Shown here in pieces: positions 7,177 through 15,500 of a stretch of DNA of 26,642 bases. Origin of the DNA: an uncultured euryarchaeote (GTDB lineage Archaea > Thermoplasmatota > Poseidoniia > Poseidoniales > Poseidoniaceae); contig CALCOP010000217.1 in the NCBI GenBank assembly GCA_937897365.1, positions 1 through 26,642 of the forward strand. Direction: 5' to 3'. How positions within the stretch are numbered: position 1 is the first letter of the stretch; every line of letters begins with the position of its first letter. Both the position numbers and the translations under genes were made by a program. Under the pieces are notes generated by a model, which searched no databases, was not told the origin of the DNA, and saw only the letters and a list, made by a program, of their open reading frames with translations.

Positions 7177-7818
7177 TTAATTTTCATTGAGTTTACTTTG
7201 TTCGATTTGGTGACCCATTCTCTCAACTTTGGTTTCAAGATACGACCTGTTTTGGTCTCCGACTCCGACAACCAAAGGAAGTAATTCTACAACTTCGATA
7301 CCATGCTTTTCCAGCTGACTTTTCTTGTTTGGATTGTTCGATAGAAGGCTTACTCTGGGTATGTTGAGGGCGGAAAGCATACTTGCAGCAATACTGTAAT
7401 CCCTGCTGTCACCGGGGAGGCCAAGCATCAAATTTGCATCGAGTGTATCTGCACCTTTATCTTGCAAATGGTATGCTTGAATTTTTGCATGAAGGCCGAT
7501 TCCTCGCCCTTCTTGGCGCAAGTAGAGTAAGCAACCCCATCCACGTTCAACAATCGCTTTCAAGGCCGCATCCAGTTGGGGACCACAATCACAGCGCAGA
7601 CTTCCCAAAGCATCTCCGGTTAGACACTCAGAATGCACTCGGATGACAACTGGATCAGGGCCAGACATGTCACCGAGCGTAAGTGCAACGTGGTCAAAAC
7701 CTGTAGAGGACTCATGAAATACGCGAATGCTGAAGTCACCATGAACTGTTGGCAATCGAGCTTCGCTCGGAACAGAATCTTTCTCTACAAGTTGTATTTC
7801 ATCATTTTTTTCGCTCAT
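7177..7818 (-). CDS. ribA: GTP cyclohydrolase II (riboflavin synthesis)
   Basis: Opens the imidazole ring of GTP, releasing formate and pyrophosphate, to give the first pyrimidine intermediate of riboflavin. Zinc ligands C65, C76 and C78 sit in the motif HSECLTGDALGSLRCDCG. RQEGRGIGL (101-109) carries the catalytic and GTP-binding residues, and the SNNPNKK block near 160-166 matches the family C-terminal guanine region. At 213 aa it is the single-domain form, with no DHBP synthase (RibB) fused. Many archaea use the unrelated GTP cyclohydrolase III (ArfA), so a bacterial-type RibA fits a Thermoplasmatota/marine group II genome and an ancient transfer. Its ATG overlaps the tusA stop (ATGA). Confidence 0.93.
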   Translation of the reverse strand: MSEKNDEIQLVEKDSVPSEARLPTVHGDFSIRVFHESSTGFDHVALTLGDMSGPDPVVIRVHSECLTGDALGSLRCDCGPQLDAALKAIVERGWGCLLYLRQEGRGIGLHAKIQAYHLQDKGADTLDANLMLGLPGDSRDYSIAASMLSALNIPRVSLLSNNPNKKSQLEKHGIEVVELLPLVVGVGDQNRSYLETKVERMGHQIEQSKLNEN

Positions 7819-8081
7819 TTAATCACCTTGATAAGAAACCGGAGTTCTCCGGCATTTTCTTCAATTGACAGGATGTCATGCTCACCTCGAGACATCAGCA
7901 GTGGCATATCGTGGAGGGTTTCAGGGTCATCAGCAAGGACCTCAAGAACGTCGCCGACTTTCATGCTTGAAAGGGCTTTTTTGGCTTCAGCGACAGGTAC
8001 AGGACAGAAGAAACCCACCACATCAAGGCTATGTGTAGGAGCAACTGTTGGCTCATGTCCTAAGGACACGACCTCGACCAT
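7815..8081 (-). CDS. tusA: TusA/SirA-family sulfur carrier
   Basis: TusA proteins carry persulfide sulfur on a single cysteine for tRNA thiolation, molybdopterin or related sulfur transfer. The 88-aa product has the family motif, CPVPVAEAKKAL, with active Cys26 and downstream GDVLEVLADDP, as in the compact beta-alpha-beta-alpha-beta-beta fold. It is the first gene of a two-gene unit with ribA (4-bp overlap), so the two are probably co-translated; a direct biochemical link between them is not established. No other Tus or Dsr genes are in the window, so the sulfur donor and acceptor cannot be named. Confidence 0.88.
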   Translation of the reverse strand: MVEVVSLGHEPTVAPTHSLDVVGFFCPVPVAEAKKALSSMKVGDVLEVLADDPETLHDMPLLMSRGEHDILSIEENAGELRFLIKVIK

Positions 8082-8198
8082 GGTTATTCCAATGCGCCAT
8101 CCTTTTCAAAGCCTCCCAAATGCAAATGAGGAACACTTTCCTAAAATGCCCGTTAAACCCAACCGCAACTTGATGAAGAGGGTCGTCTACGCAAGGTC

Positions 8199-9272
8199 AT
8201 GAGCAAGAACGCAAAGTCCACATCTTCTAAGGAAGATTTGGAATGGTCTGAAGTTGCTCAACTTGGATTACGGTACGCGAGAATTCCATTAGCTCTGCTC
8301 TGTGTTGAGGCTTTCTATTGGTTTTTGACACAACCCTCAGACACCCTTGCACCCTTGCAAGTCACTGAAGCATGGTTGTGGAATGCGATTACCAACTTTT
8401 TGTACAGTGATGGAGAATATATCGCATCAACATTGTCGACGCATAATGGTTGGACGACACGTATTGATCTCAGCCATCCAAACTTTCCTGGAAGTTTTAA
8501 CACCGTGGGATTGTATGTCTCTGATGAATGCGCAGGCGTCCATGAAATGATTTTCTTATCAACGCTCGTTGCGATGACGGAAGGCGTTCCTCAACGCTTG
8601 AAAATTCGTTCAATTCTTGTGATGTGTAGCATCATCTACGTACTCAACATCATGCGTTTAGTGATGTTTTATCCAATTGCAGTCGGTGATTGCAGTATCA
8701 ATCCAAACCAAGCCGCCTGCCTTTCTGGAATGTGGAACTTCCATACTGCAGTCTATGAATGGGGCTTTCTGCTGGTGCTCGTGACCATGTGGGTTCTTTG
8801 GTTTTGGAAAGTTGGTGGTCCGGCACGAACACTTGATGCAAGTGCTGCAGGTGAGGACAAATGGCGGTTGAAGTTCAGAAAGAATTGGGAATCAAAGCAT
8901 TTCTACTTGCTTGCAGGCTCAATAATGTTGCTGATTTTTGCTGTTTACAATGTCACCTCAAATGAAGACGCAATGGCCGCTAAAGAGACACTTGATTTCT
9001 GTTACTTCTCCGAACTTGTGACCTCTGAATGTGGACAAGCACAGAATCGATGGGATGATGCCATTGGATACGCATGGTCCCTATCGGCACTGAGTATTCT
9101 CACTCTCGCATGTACCTCTGTTGTCATTGAGCGACCAGACGAGAACGGTTTGTGGCCGGTATATACTGAAACGAATGACGATGGAGAGAACCAAAACCTC
9201 GACAAGGAGAAGAAGTCACGTCACCACAAGAAAAAGACCGGTTCTTGGAGAAAAAAATCTGAGGAAGAGTAA
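8199..9272 (+). CDS. Archaeosortase/exosortase family transpeptidase
   Basis: Archaeosortases are membrane cysteine transpeptidases that cut surface proteins near a C-terminal tripartite signal, usually before lipid attachment. The catalytic set is visible: C111 in DECAGVHEM, R153 in LNIMR, and H182 in WNFHTAVYEWG. Hydrophobic segments lie at about 28-44, 116-128, 136-158, 188-205, 236-250 and 290-308. Past the catalytic core there is an extra extracytoplasmic loop with two Cys (C268, C278), a last membrane span and a strongly basic cytoplasmic tail (KKSRHHKKKTGSWRKK). The total of 357 aa is longer than minimal family members. I cannot assign it to ArtA-ArtE. It is divergent from tusA and ends 2 bp from the helicase stop. 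A possible substrate is the protein at 24000-24950. Confidence 0.85.
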   Translation: MSKNAKSTSSKEDLEWSEVAQLGLRYARIPLALLCVEAFYWFLTQPSDTLAPLQVTEAWLWNAITNFLYSDGEYIASTLSTHNGWTTRIDLSHPNFPGSFNTVGLYVSDECAGVHEMIFLSTLVAMTEGVPQRLKIRSILVMCSIIYVLNIMRLVMFYPIAVGDCSINPNQAACLSGMWNFHTAVYEWGFLLVLVTMWVLWFWKVGGPARTLDASAAGEDKWRLKFRKNWESKHFYLLAGSIMLLIFAVYNVTSNEDAMAAKETLDFCYFSELVTSECGQAQNRWDDAIGYAWSLSALSILTLACTSVVIERPDENGLWPVYTETNDDGENQNLDKEKKSRHHKKKTGSWRKKSEEE

Positions 9273-9274
9273 GT

Positions 9275-10696
9275 TCACTCATGAACGGTTCCGGTCACTC
9301 TCTGACCAGCCATGTCGTGCTTCTCAAGAGCCTTAATGGCAAGTCCGACTTTACTTGTGTGTATGCTGATGAAGGTTGAACCGTTCTCAAAGTGAACATC
9401 ACCGATGGCCATTTCATCACATCGAAGTGAACTCTGGAACCAATGAGCAACTGAGCGAGAAGAGCCAGCAGTGGAACGGTCAATATCAAGATGAAGCGTT
9501 ACAAAGCCGAAGACGTCTGCGGTTTCCCCAAAATCATCTTGTCGAGTGACGGGGTCACGGTCAATTCCTTCCGGAAGTTCAGGTGCATCTGAATCGATGA
9601 TATCAAGACCGTAGGTTGCCATAATTTTCGAAAGCTGAGGCGCATCGTCGCGAGAAACTAAACTCCACGCTTCTCCCTTTCGACCGATACGTCCGGTTCG
9701 ACCAACACGGTGTATGAATGAATCCAAATCAACAGGCAAATCATAGTTGATTACCAGTGTAATTCCATCGACATCGATTCCACGTGCTGCAACGTCCGTT
9801 GCAACAATGGTCTTGACTTCACCTTCTTTGAATCGAGCAAGAATCTTTTCTCTTTGATTTTGGCTGAGGTCTCCATGTAATCCTTCAACAACAAAACGAT
9901 GCTTATTTAATCGCTGCACAGCGAGGTCAACCATTCGCTTTGTGTTGCAAAAAATGATGGTTTGGTCGGTATCTGTCATTCGACACATCAAACGACCAAG
10001 TGCCCACAGTTTGTTTGCTCGACCAATCTTAATGCTAAACATATCAATCGGAGGAATATCCAGTTCCTCGGTATTCGTGAGGACAAATTCGGGTTCACTC
10101 ATGAACTCATGAGCTGCATCGATAATTTCTTGCGGGAAAGTAGCGGAGAACAGAAGCGTTTGTTCACGATTTTTCATGCGTTCAATGACCCACATAATAT
10201 CAGGGAAAAATCCCATGTCGAGCATTCGATCGGCTTCATCAAGACAGAACAGGGTAGGTGATTCAAGATCAATATGACCTCGCTCAGTCATATCCATTAC
10301 TCGTCCAGGAGTTCCAACAATAATATCGACACCACCACTGAGCGTTTTCGCTTGCTTTTCCAAATCAGTGCCTCCATAGACAGTGATAATCTTTAATCCA
10401 GTATCGCCCTGTAAGTTACCAAACTCCTCAGCAACCTGATTTGCGAGTTCTCGGGTTGGTGTCAAAACCAATGCTTGGAGTTTTCCAGTTGCTTGACAAC
10501 GCTCAAGAATAGGCAGTCCAAAAGCAGCGGTTTTACCTGAGCCCGTACGTGCTTGACCGATGACATCGCGACCGGAGCGAGCAAGTGGAATAGTGTCCTT
10601 TTGAACTTGAGTGGCACAATCCCAGCCCATCGAATGAAGGCTATCGAGAAGGTTTTGGGGAAGGTCCCATGAGTCGAATCGGGTATTTGTGAACAT
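9275..10696 (-). CDS. DEAD-box RNA helicase with DbpA-like C-terminal domain
   Basis: ATP-dependent RNA unwinding, probably in ribosome assembly or cold-related RNA remodelling. Motifs in order: F7 and Q-motif Q32; motif I ARTGSGKT (49-56); Ia PTRELANQV (80-88); GG (108-109); Ib TPGR (129-132); II DEAD (153-156); III SAT (184-186); V VATDVAARGID (298-308); VI HRVGRTGR (329-336). Residues about 394-473 resemble the RRM-like DbpA RNA-binding domain, including IGDVHFENGSTFISI and a following helix. The ATG at 10696 was chosen because a GGAGcTGAT Shine-Dalgarno lies 3 nt upstream; a longer in-frame start at 10810 would run through the hairpin and the next gene. A hairpin overlapping this Shine-Dalgarno suggests translational control. 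Confidence 0.92.
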   Translation of the reverse strand: MFTNTRFDSWDLPQNLLDSLHSMGWDCATQVQKDTIPLARSGRDVIGQARTGSGKTAAFGLPILERCQATGKLQALVLTPTRELANQVAEEFGNLQGDTGLKIITVYGGTDLEKQAKTLSGGVDIIVGTPGRVMDMTERGHIDLESPTLFCLDEADRMLDMGFFPDIMWVIERMKNREQTLLFSATFPQEIIDAAHEFMSEPEFVLTNTEELDIPPIDMFSIKIGRANKLWALGRLMCRMTDTDQTIIFCNTKRMVDLAVQRLNKHRFVVEGLHGDLSQNQREKILARFKEGEVKTIVATDVAARGIDVDGITLVINYDLPVDLDSFIHRVGRTGRIGRKGEAWSLVSRDDAPQLSKIMATYGLDIIDSDAPELPEGIDRDPVTRQDDFGETADVFGFVTLHLDIDRSTAGSSRSVAHWFQSSLRCDEMAIGDVHFENGSTFISIHTSKVGLAIKALEKHDMAGQRVTGTVHE

Positions 10697-10698
10697 TT

Positions 10699-10740
10699 GA
10701 TCAGCTCCGTCTCGGTGTATCGAGTGGGTCGCCGAGACGG
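10699..10740 (-). promoter_or_regulatory. Hairpin overlapping the Shine-Dalgarno of the DEAD-box helicase
   Basis: In the transcript, CCGTCTCGG (10732-10740) pairs perfectly with CCGAGACGG (10707-10715), and one G-C and one G-U pair extend the stem to about 11 bp. The Shine-Dalgarno GGAGcTGAT (10700-10708) begins in the last two bases of the stem, and the ATG is at 10694-10696. Folding would hold back part of the ribosome site. The geometry is seen in sequence; the regulatory role is inferred. Confidence 0.6.
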
Positions 10741-10761
10741 TGGCAACCCATTCGAGTGGAA

Positions 10762-10977
10762 TCAGAAGTTTTCGCGCTCTGCGATTTCTGCTTGGAGAAC
10801 GCCCATCCAATACTTTCGAGCATTGTCACGGGTAAGAGGACGACGCATCTGTCGAACATGTTCCAAAATGTATTGTCGGAACTTCAAGGATTTGTTTCGA
10901 TTGATGCCTTTGGGGGTAATTCCATCCCACAAGCGTTCAAATTGCTCAGCCTTGTCATTGAATGCTTCATCCATCAT
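10762..10977 (-). CDS. Small basic hypothetical protein, about 71 aa
   Basis: I do not recognise this protein. It is rich in Arg, Lys and Glu and predicted helical, with phrases such as KSLKFRQYILEHVRQMRRPLTRDNARKY; no membrane segment and no cysteine pair. The start was placed at the ATG pair 10972-10977 because AAGGTGA lies just upstream; the frame also opens from an ATG at 11022 (86 aa). It sits between two minus-strand genes, 65 bp before the helicase start and about 90 bp after the HEAT gene, so it may be co-transcribed with both. A small RNA- or DNA-binding protein is possible but unproven. Confidence 0.55.
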   Translation of the reverse strand: MMDEAFNDKAEQFERLWDGITPKGINRNKSLKFRQYILEHVRQMRRPLTRDNARKYWMGVLQAEIAERENF

Positions 10978-11068
10978 ATTCACCTTAAGCAATCGGCCCA
11001 CTGACACTCCCTTCTTAACCATACCGACATAGAATCGGGAAAAAAGAAATCAGAATCTGAACGAGATT

Positions 11069-12421
11069 TTAGAAATAATCAGCGTCATCGTCCGGTTCTT
11101 CATCTTCAAAATCGTCATCATAGCCCATCAATTCATCCTGACTGACGGCACGATATACTGGTTCAGGTGTTGCTTCTGGGGCAACTGGACTCTGCTCCTT
11201 TTCATGAAGTTCTCGAATGAGTTCTGTTTTCGATTTTGGTGTTTGTTCTTCAGATGTTGAGCGGATTGGTTCCAATCCAACTCGCTTTCCTTGTGATTCA
11301 GCGACCTCACGATCCAAAGCAGGAACTGGTGCTGCTGGAGCCAACTGGGCATTCTTTTGAGCCTCAGTTCCTTCAAGTGAAACGTCAAAGACCATTTCCT
11401 TAAGCGAAGCAATAATTTTCGAATCTGTTTCATCGTTGAGCAATTCCTCGGCCATGGTTCGAAGAACTTCCTCACCAAACAATCGTGGCAGTAATTCGAT
11501 GCATGCAGAACGAACCTTGAGATCTTTCGATTTCGTGCCACGGACGACAAGTTCACGGGCGCGACCATGATCTGTATCCAACACCTGAACCGCTTTGATT
11601 GCACTCAAGCGCACATCAGAGTCTGAATCGACCAACGCTCGTTCGGCAAAGAGAGTGGCGATTCTCGATTCTTTTCGAGCGAGCGTCGGCAAATTTTTAG
11701 CAGCAATTCGTCGTACTTCGACCTCTGCGTCGTTGAGAGACCAAGAAATGAGATCCCATACCGCTGAATCTCCCTTATTGATAATTTTTCGAAGAAGCCC
11801 AGTCGCTTTTTTACGTAACTGCATATCTTCCTCGAGCAAGAGAGAATCAACATGGTCAACAACAACTTCAGGCCATGTTTCACACAATCCGGACAATCCG
11901 GCCCATGCTGCATCACTCCGGTAACGGAGAGTTGAACGTAGTTCATTTGCCAAAATCGAGGAAACGCCTGAAGGAAATACTGGAGAAGTTGTCGTTAGGC
12001 AACGGCTTGCCGCTTTACGGACGTTGACATCATCATCATCCAAAAGTACGGAAAGCCAATCAAACAATTCATCTGATTTCAATACGGCGACTTCAGGTAG
12101 AACATCCAAGGCGGCCACACGAATTTCTGCGTCATCTGATTCTAAACCTTGCAACAAAAAAGTATGTGCTTGATGGATACGGGCTCCGTGAAATCTTCCC
12201 AGCGCTCGAATCGCATGTGTTCGATTGAGTTGAACAGTTCGATCCTTCCAGCGAACGGATGCCTCCTCGATTTCACCGCTGGAGAGCGAGAGAACATCAG
12301 CGTCAGAAAGAGCAACCCAAGGGCCAGTTTCTGTCTTGATTTTCTTCTTTGACTTTCGCTGCTTAGCAACCGCAATTGGGAGGCCAGTACGGGGATCTCT
12401 TGCGATGTATTCTCGTGACAT
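11069..12421 (-). CDS. HEAT-repeat scaffold protein with acidic C-terminal tail
   Basis: From the ATG at 12421 the product has 450 aa. After a basic N-terminus (KQRKSKKKIK, about 22-31), residues about 70-350 form a run of HEAT/PBS-lyase-type helical repeats, with recurring signatures such as DDAEIRVAALDVLPEVA, DDVNVRKAASRCL, DAEVEVRRIAAKNLP, DSDVRLSAIKAV and KDLKVRSACIELLP. A disordered linker follows, and the end is highly acidic (DDDFEDEEPDDDADYF). Such proteins act as protein-interaction scaffolds; no catalytic motif is seen. The start is supported by a GGAGGAGG Shine-Dalgarno 5 nt upstream; the upstream in-frame ATG at 12481 lacks one. Function unknown; the partner may be encoded elsewhere. 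Confidence 0.8.
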   Translation of the reverse strand: MSREYIARDPRTGLPIAVAKQRKSKKKIKTETGPWVALSDADVLSLSSGEIEEASVRWKDRTVQLNRTHAIRALGRFHGARIHQAHTFLLQGLESDDAEIRVAALDVLPEVAVLKSDELFDWLSVLLDDDDVNVRKAASRCLTTTSPVFPSGVSSILANELRSTLRYRSDAAWAGLSGLCETWPEVVVDHVDSLLLEEDMQLRKKATGLLRKIINKGDSAVWDLISWSLNDAEVEVRRIAAKNLPTLARKESRIATLFAERALVDSDSDVRLSAIKAVQVLDTDHGRARELVVRGTKSKDLKVRSACIELLPRLFGEEVLRTMAEELLNDETDSKIIASLKEMVFDVSLEGTEAQKNAQLAPAAPVPALDREVAESQGKRVGLEPIRSTSEEQTPKSKTELIRELHEKEQSPVAPEATPEPVYRAVSQDELMGYDDDFEDEEPDDDADYF

Positions 12422-12426
12422 ACAAT

Positions 12427-12434
12427 CCTCCTCC
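12427..12434 (-). promoter_or_regulatory. Strong Shine-Dalgarno of the HEAT-repeat gene
   Basis: GGAGGAGG on the minus strand, 5 nt before the ATG at 12419-12421. It decides the start of this gene against the longer frame. Confidence 0.7.
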
Positions 12435-12570
12435 GTAAGGCGCATACCGCCCGAGCCAATGAAACTATGCTTCACAAACATACACTTCTGTTGACACTTC
12501 TTGAACTCTTACCAATTGTTCGTAATATCTCAAGGGTAAATGTATTCAATCGACAGCACTGGCAACACAC

Positions 12571-15500
12571 ATGGGCAAGAGTTCGTACCGTGGACTTATG
12601 CCAACTGTGGCCATGATGCTTCTCATGCTGCTCACCCCCTTACAATCCTTCATGACCGCACAAGAAAACTCTCTTGACTTTGATGACAATCAAAGTTTAA
12701 ACACACTTCATTACGATGTGGATTTCAATGAAACGAACGGGTTTAGCAACAGCAAGGTAAGCATTGACCAGTCGACAGGTGAAGCTGTATTGGAACGCCC
12801 ACTCATTTCGTGGCAAGGAATCACAAACTCAGGACTTCTTTTCGCCCGTGCAGGTGCTTGTGCAGTACACGTGCCATCGACCAATGAAGTCTTACTTATG
12901 GGTGGTCGAGCCGACCCAAATCCTATGCAAAGCGGCGATGAAACCGACACGGATATTGTTGAAGTCTTTAGTGTTGCAAACGCGACCTGGGGACTTAAAG
13001 ATGCGAGCATGCCAATGACTCAGAAATATTTTGGTTGCACCTCAATAGGTGAAAAAGTGTATACGGTCGGAGATTTCCACCCTTACACGACACCTGAAAT
13101 GCGTTCAGAAGGACTTGTTCAGATTCTTAATACGAGTAATGACACATGGATTGAGGGGACTTCAATGCCAAGCGGTAAGGCTGTGGGTTTAGCGGGAGTC
13201 GACAATGTTGGTGACTTCATTTATGTCGCAGGCGGGGTGAGTCGCAAAGACAGATCCGATTCTACTGACCGTTTAATGCGGTATAATACGAATACTGATA
13301 CTTGGGATGAAATGGCAAATATGAGCGCTCCGAGGCATTCCTTTTCCTTGGTAGAATACCATGGCAAACTGTATGCATTAGGCGGAATTCGTACCGCTTT
13401 TGACCCAGCACTCAACCAAACTGTAACTGCCCCATCAAACCATACCGAAGTTTACGATGTTTCAACCGATACATGGACAATTCACTCCGTTTTACCGTTT
13501 GAAATTGCTGCATATGCCTCGACAATACATAACGATGAAATTATCATTTCTGGCGGTGTAACTGGAACCGGTTTCAATTCACAATCTGGTGATGTGTACG
13601 GCTATAACCCACGCACTGGTTCTATGAATACGCACGGACAACTCTCCACAGACATGTATGACCATACAATCACCGGAACAAATGGCTCAATCATTTATGC
13701 AACAGGAGATTCATCTTTCTATCGATTTTCATCATGGGGGACCAATTACAACGACATTTCCGAACATTTTGTGAATCCCCAATCACATAATGGCTGGTTG
13801 ACATCTGAAGTTTTTGATTTGCGTCAAACCGTTCACGGGACATCATCACCGATTTGGCTCGAACTCTCCGGACAAAGCCCGAGTGATACAGAACTCAAAT
13901 TACAGTATAAGGTCGGTCAAGATGCTGGTGAGGTTGGGTCATCTAATTGGCTCCCAGTTGGGCCACAAAACAGTTCTCAATTTCACCATATTGGAAACCA
14001 TTCCATCGTTGCCGTCGGTCATGAAAAATCATTTTTCCAATATCGAATTCAATTGAATACAAGCGATTTGAACAATTGGAAGACGCCAGATCTCGATTTC
14101 GTCAAAGTATTTGCAGAGGAATCTACACTACTCGGGACACCCCCTGTATCGTTCCATCCAAATGCAGCGCCAGTTGATGTGATTTCATTCCACTCAGCCT
14201 ATTCACCTGATTCCACATACTCGTTGCTCTTACATGCAACCAACAGTGACGGCTTTATTCTCCCAAGCAGTAATTCTGCGGAAATCATTTGGGATCCAAA
14301 AACAGACTCTTTCTCTATCGATGATATCGATGGGATACTGAAGCAAAGTGATATCACTGTTTCTCAAACTTCCTCCTCAATCGATGGCGATGAAATTACG
14401 TGGAGTCTCGCAGTTGAGGAAGGATTACTCAGTGACTATTATGTCATTGAAATTCAAACACACGGACTGCATGAGACGGCGTATAGAAGTCCTGATATCA
14501 TCAATATAGAAAATCTACTCGATGTTCATGTCCTTGATTACTCATCGCACTTCTCAAGCCAAGGAGGCCCTGAAGTGCAAACAGGTGAAGTCTTTCCAGA
14601 CGGAGCAATTCTTGATGTAACTGTCGACCATAGTTTCAATTCTACTGGTGCACGACTCCTGTATGGAACGATTGAAGCTCGGTTACACATCGATGTTGAG
14701 AGTCCGAGTAATGGATGGTTCAATTCTACCGGCGAATGGTTTACGCTCCAAACAGGAAACCAAACAGTGACCAGTCTCGAACTTCCAAATACAAGCTCTG
14801 GAGATGCAGATGTTTGGATTGAAGCAAGAACTCAAGATGACTTTGAATTGAATGTATTACCTTCCATGAAAGAGTTCATCCTCAATGTCGATGAACCAGT
14901 CCAGATCAGAACCTCTCCGGACCCGGAGACTTACCTCAATGAGATGAATGCGAGAAATGTCGAATTTGAATTCTATGATGTCGGCGGTTTTAGCGATGAA
15001 TCAATACAAGCACATGTCTGGGTTGAGGCACTTCATGACACCAACTCCGATGGTGAGTTTACGCTGAATGAAGCAATCACTACTGCGCTCTATTTTTTCA
15101 ACATTGGACATGTTTGGACATTGAATCTAACAGTGAACGATACGGCAAATGAGGACCATCAAATGGTATATGTTTCACTTGAAGGTACAAATCTGGCTGG
15201 AAAGAATATCCGTTCAGGTGTTCAATCACCCCAAAATGGAATAATATCTTGGATGAGTCGAACGCCACAAAAAGCCACTGTTTCTTTAATTGAGCCACTT
15301 TTTGATACGAACACTGCTGGTGAACAGCGCTTAGAGCCAACGGGTGACATCGGCTGGAAAGTTATTGTAAGTGACAGCAATAACATTTCAGACATTTCAC
15401 AAGTGCGAATTGAACTTGGTGAAGATGAGACTCTCGGAATGCGTTACAACACGAATCTTGACACATGTGAAGAAATGGATGCACGTATTCAAGTCGATTC

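Noticed and set aside
7035..7271. Minus-strand frame running through tRNA-His
   Set aside because: It reads across a complete tRNA cloverleaf and the end of ribA; no independent support.
10697..10810. N-terminal extension of the DEAD-box helicase
   Set aside because: The extra 38 residues would cross the hairpin and the upstream small gene, lack conserved sequence, and ignore the good Shine-Dalgarno at the internal ATG.
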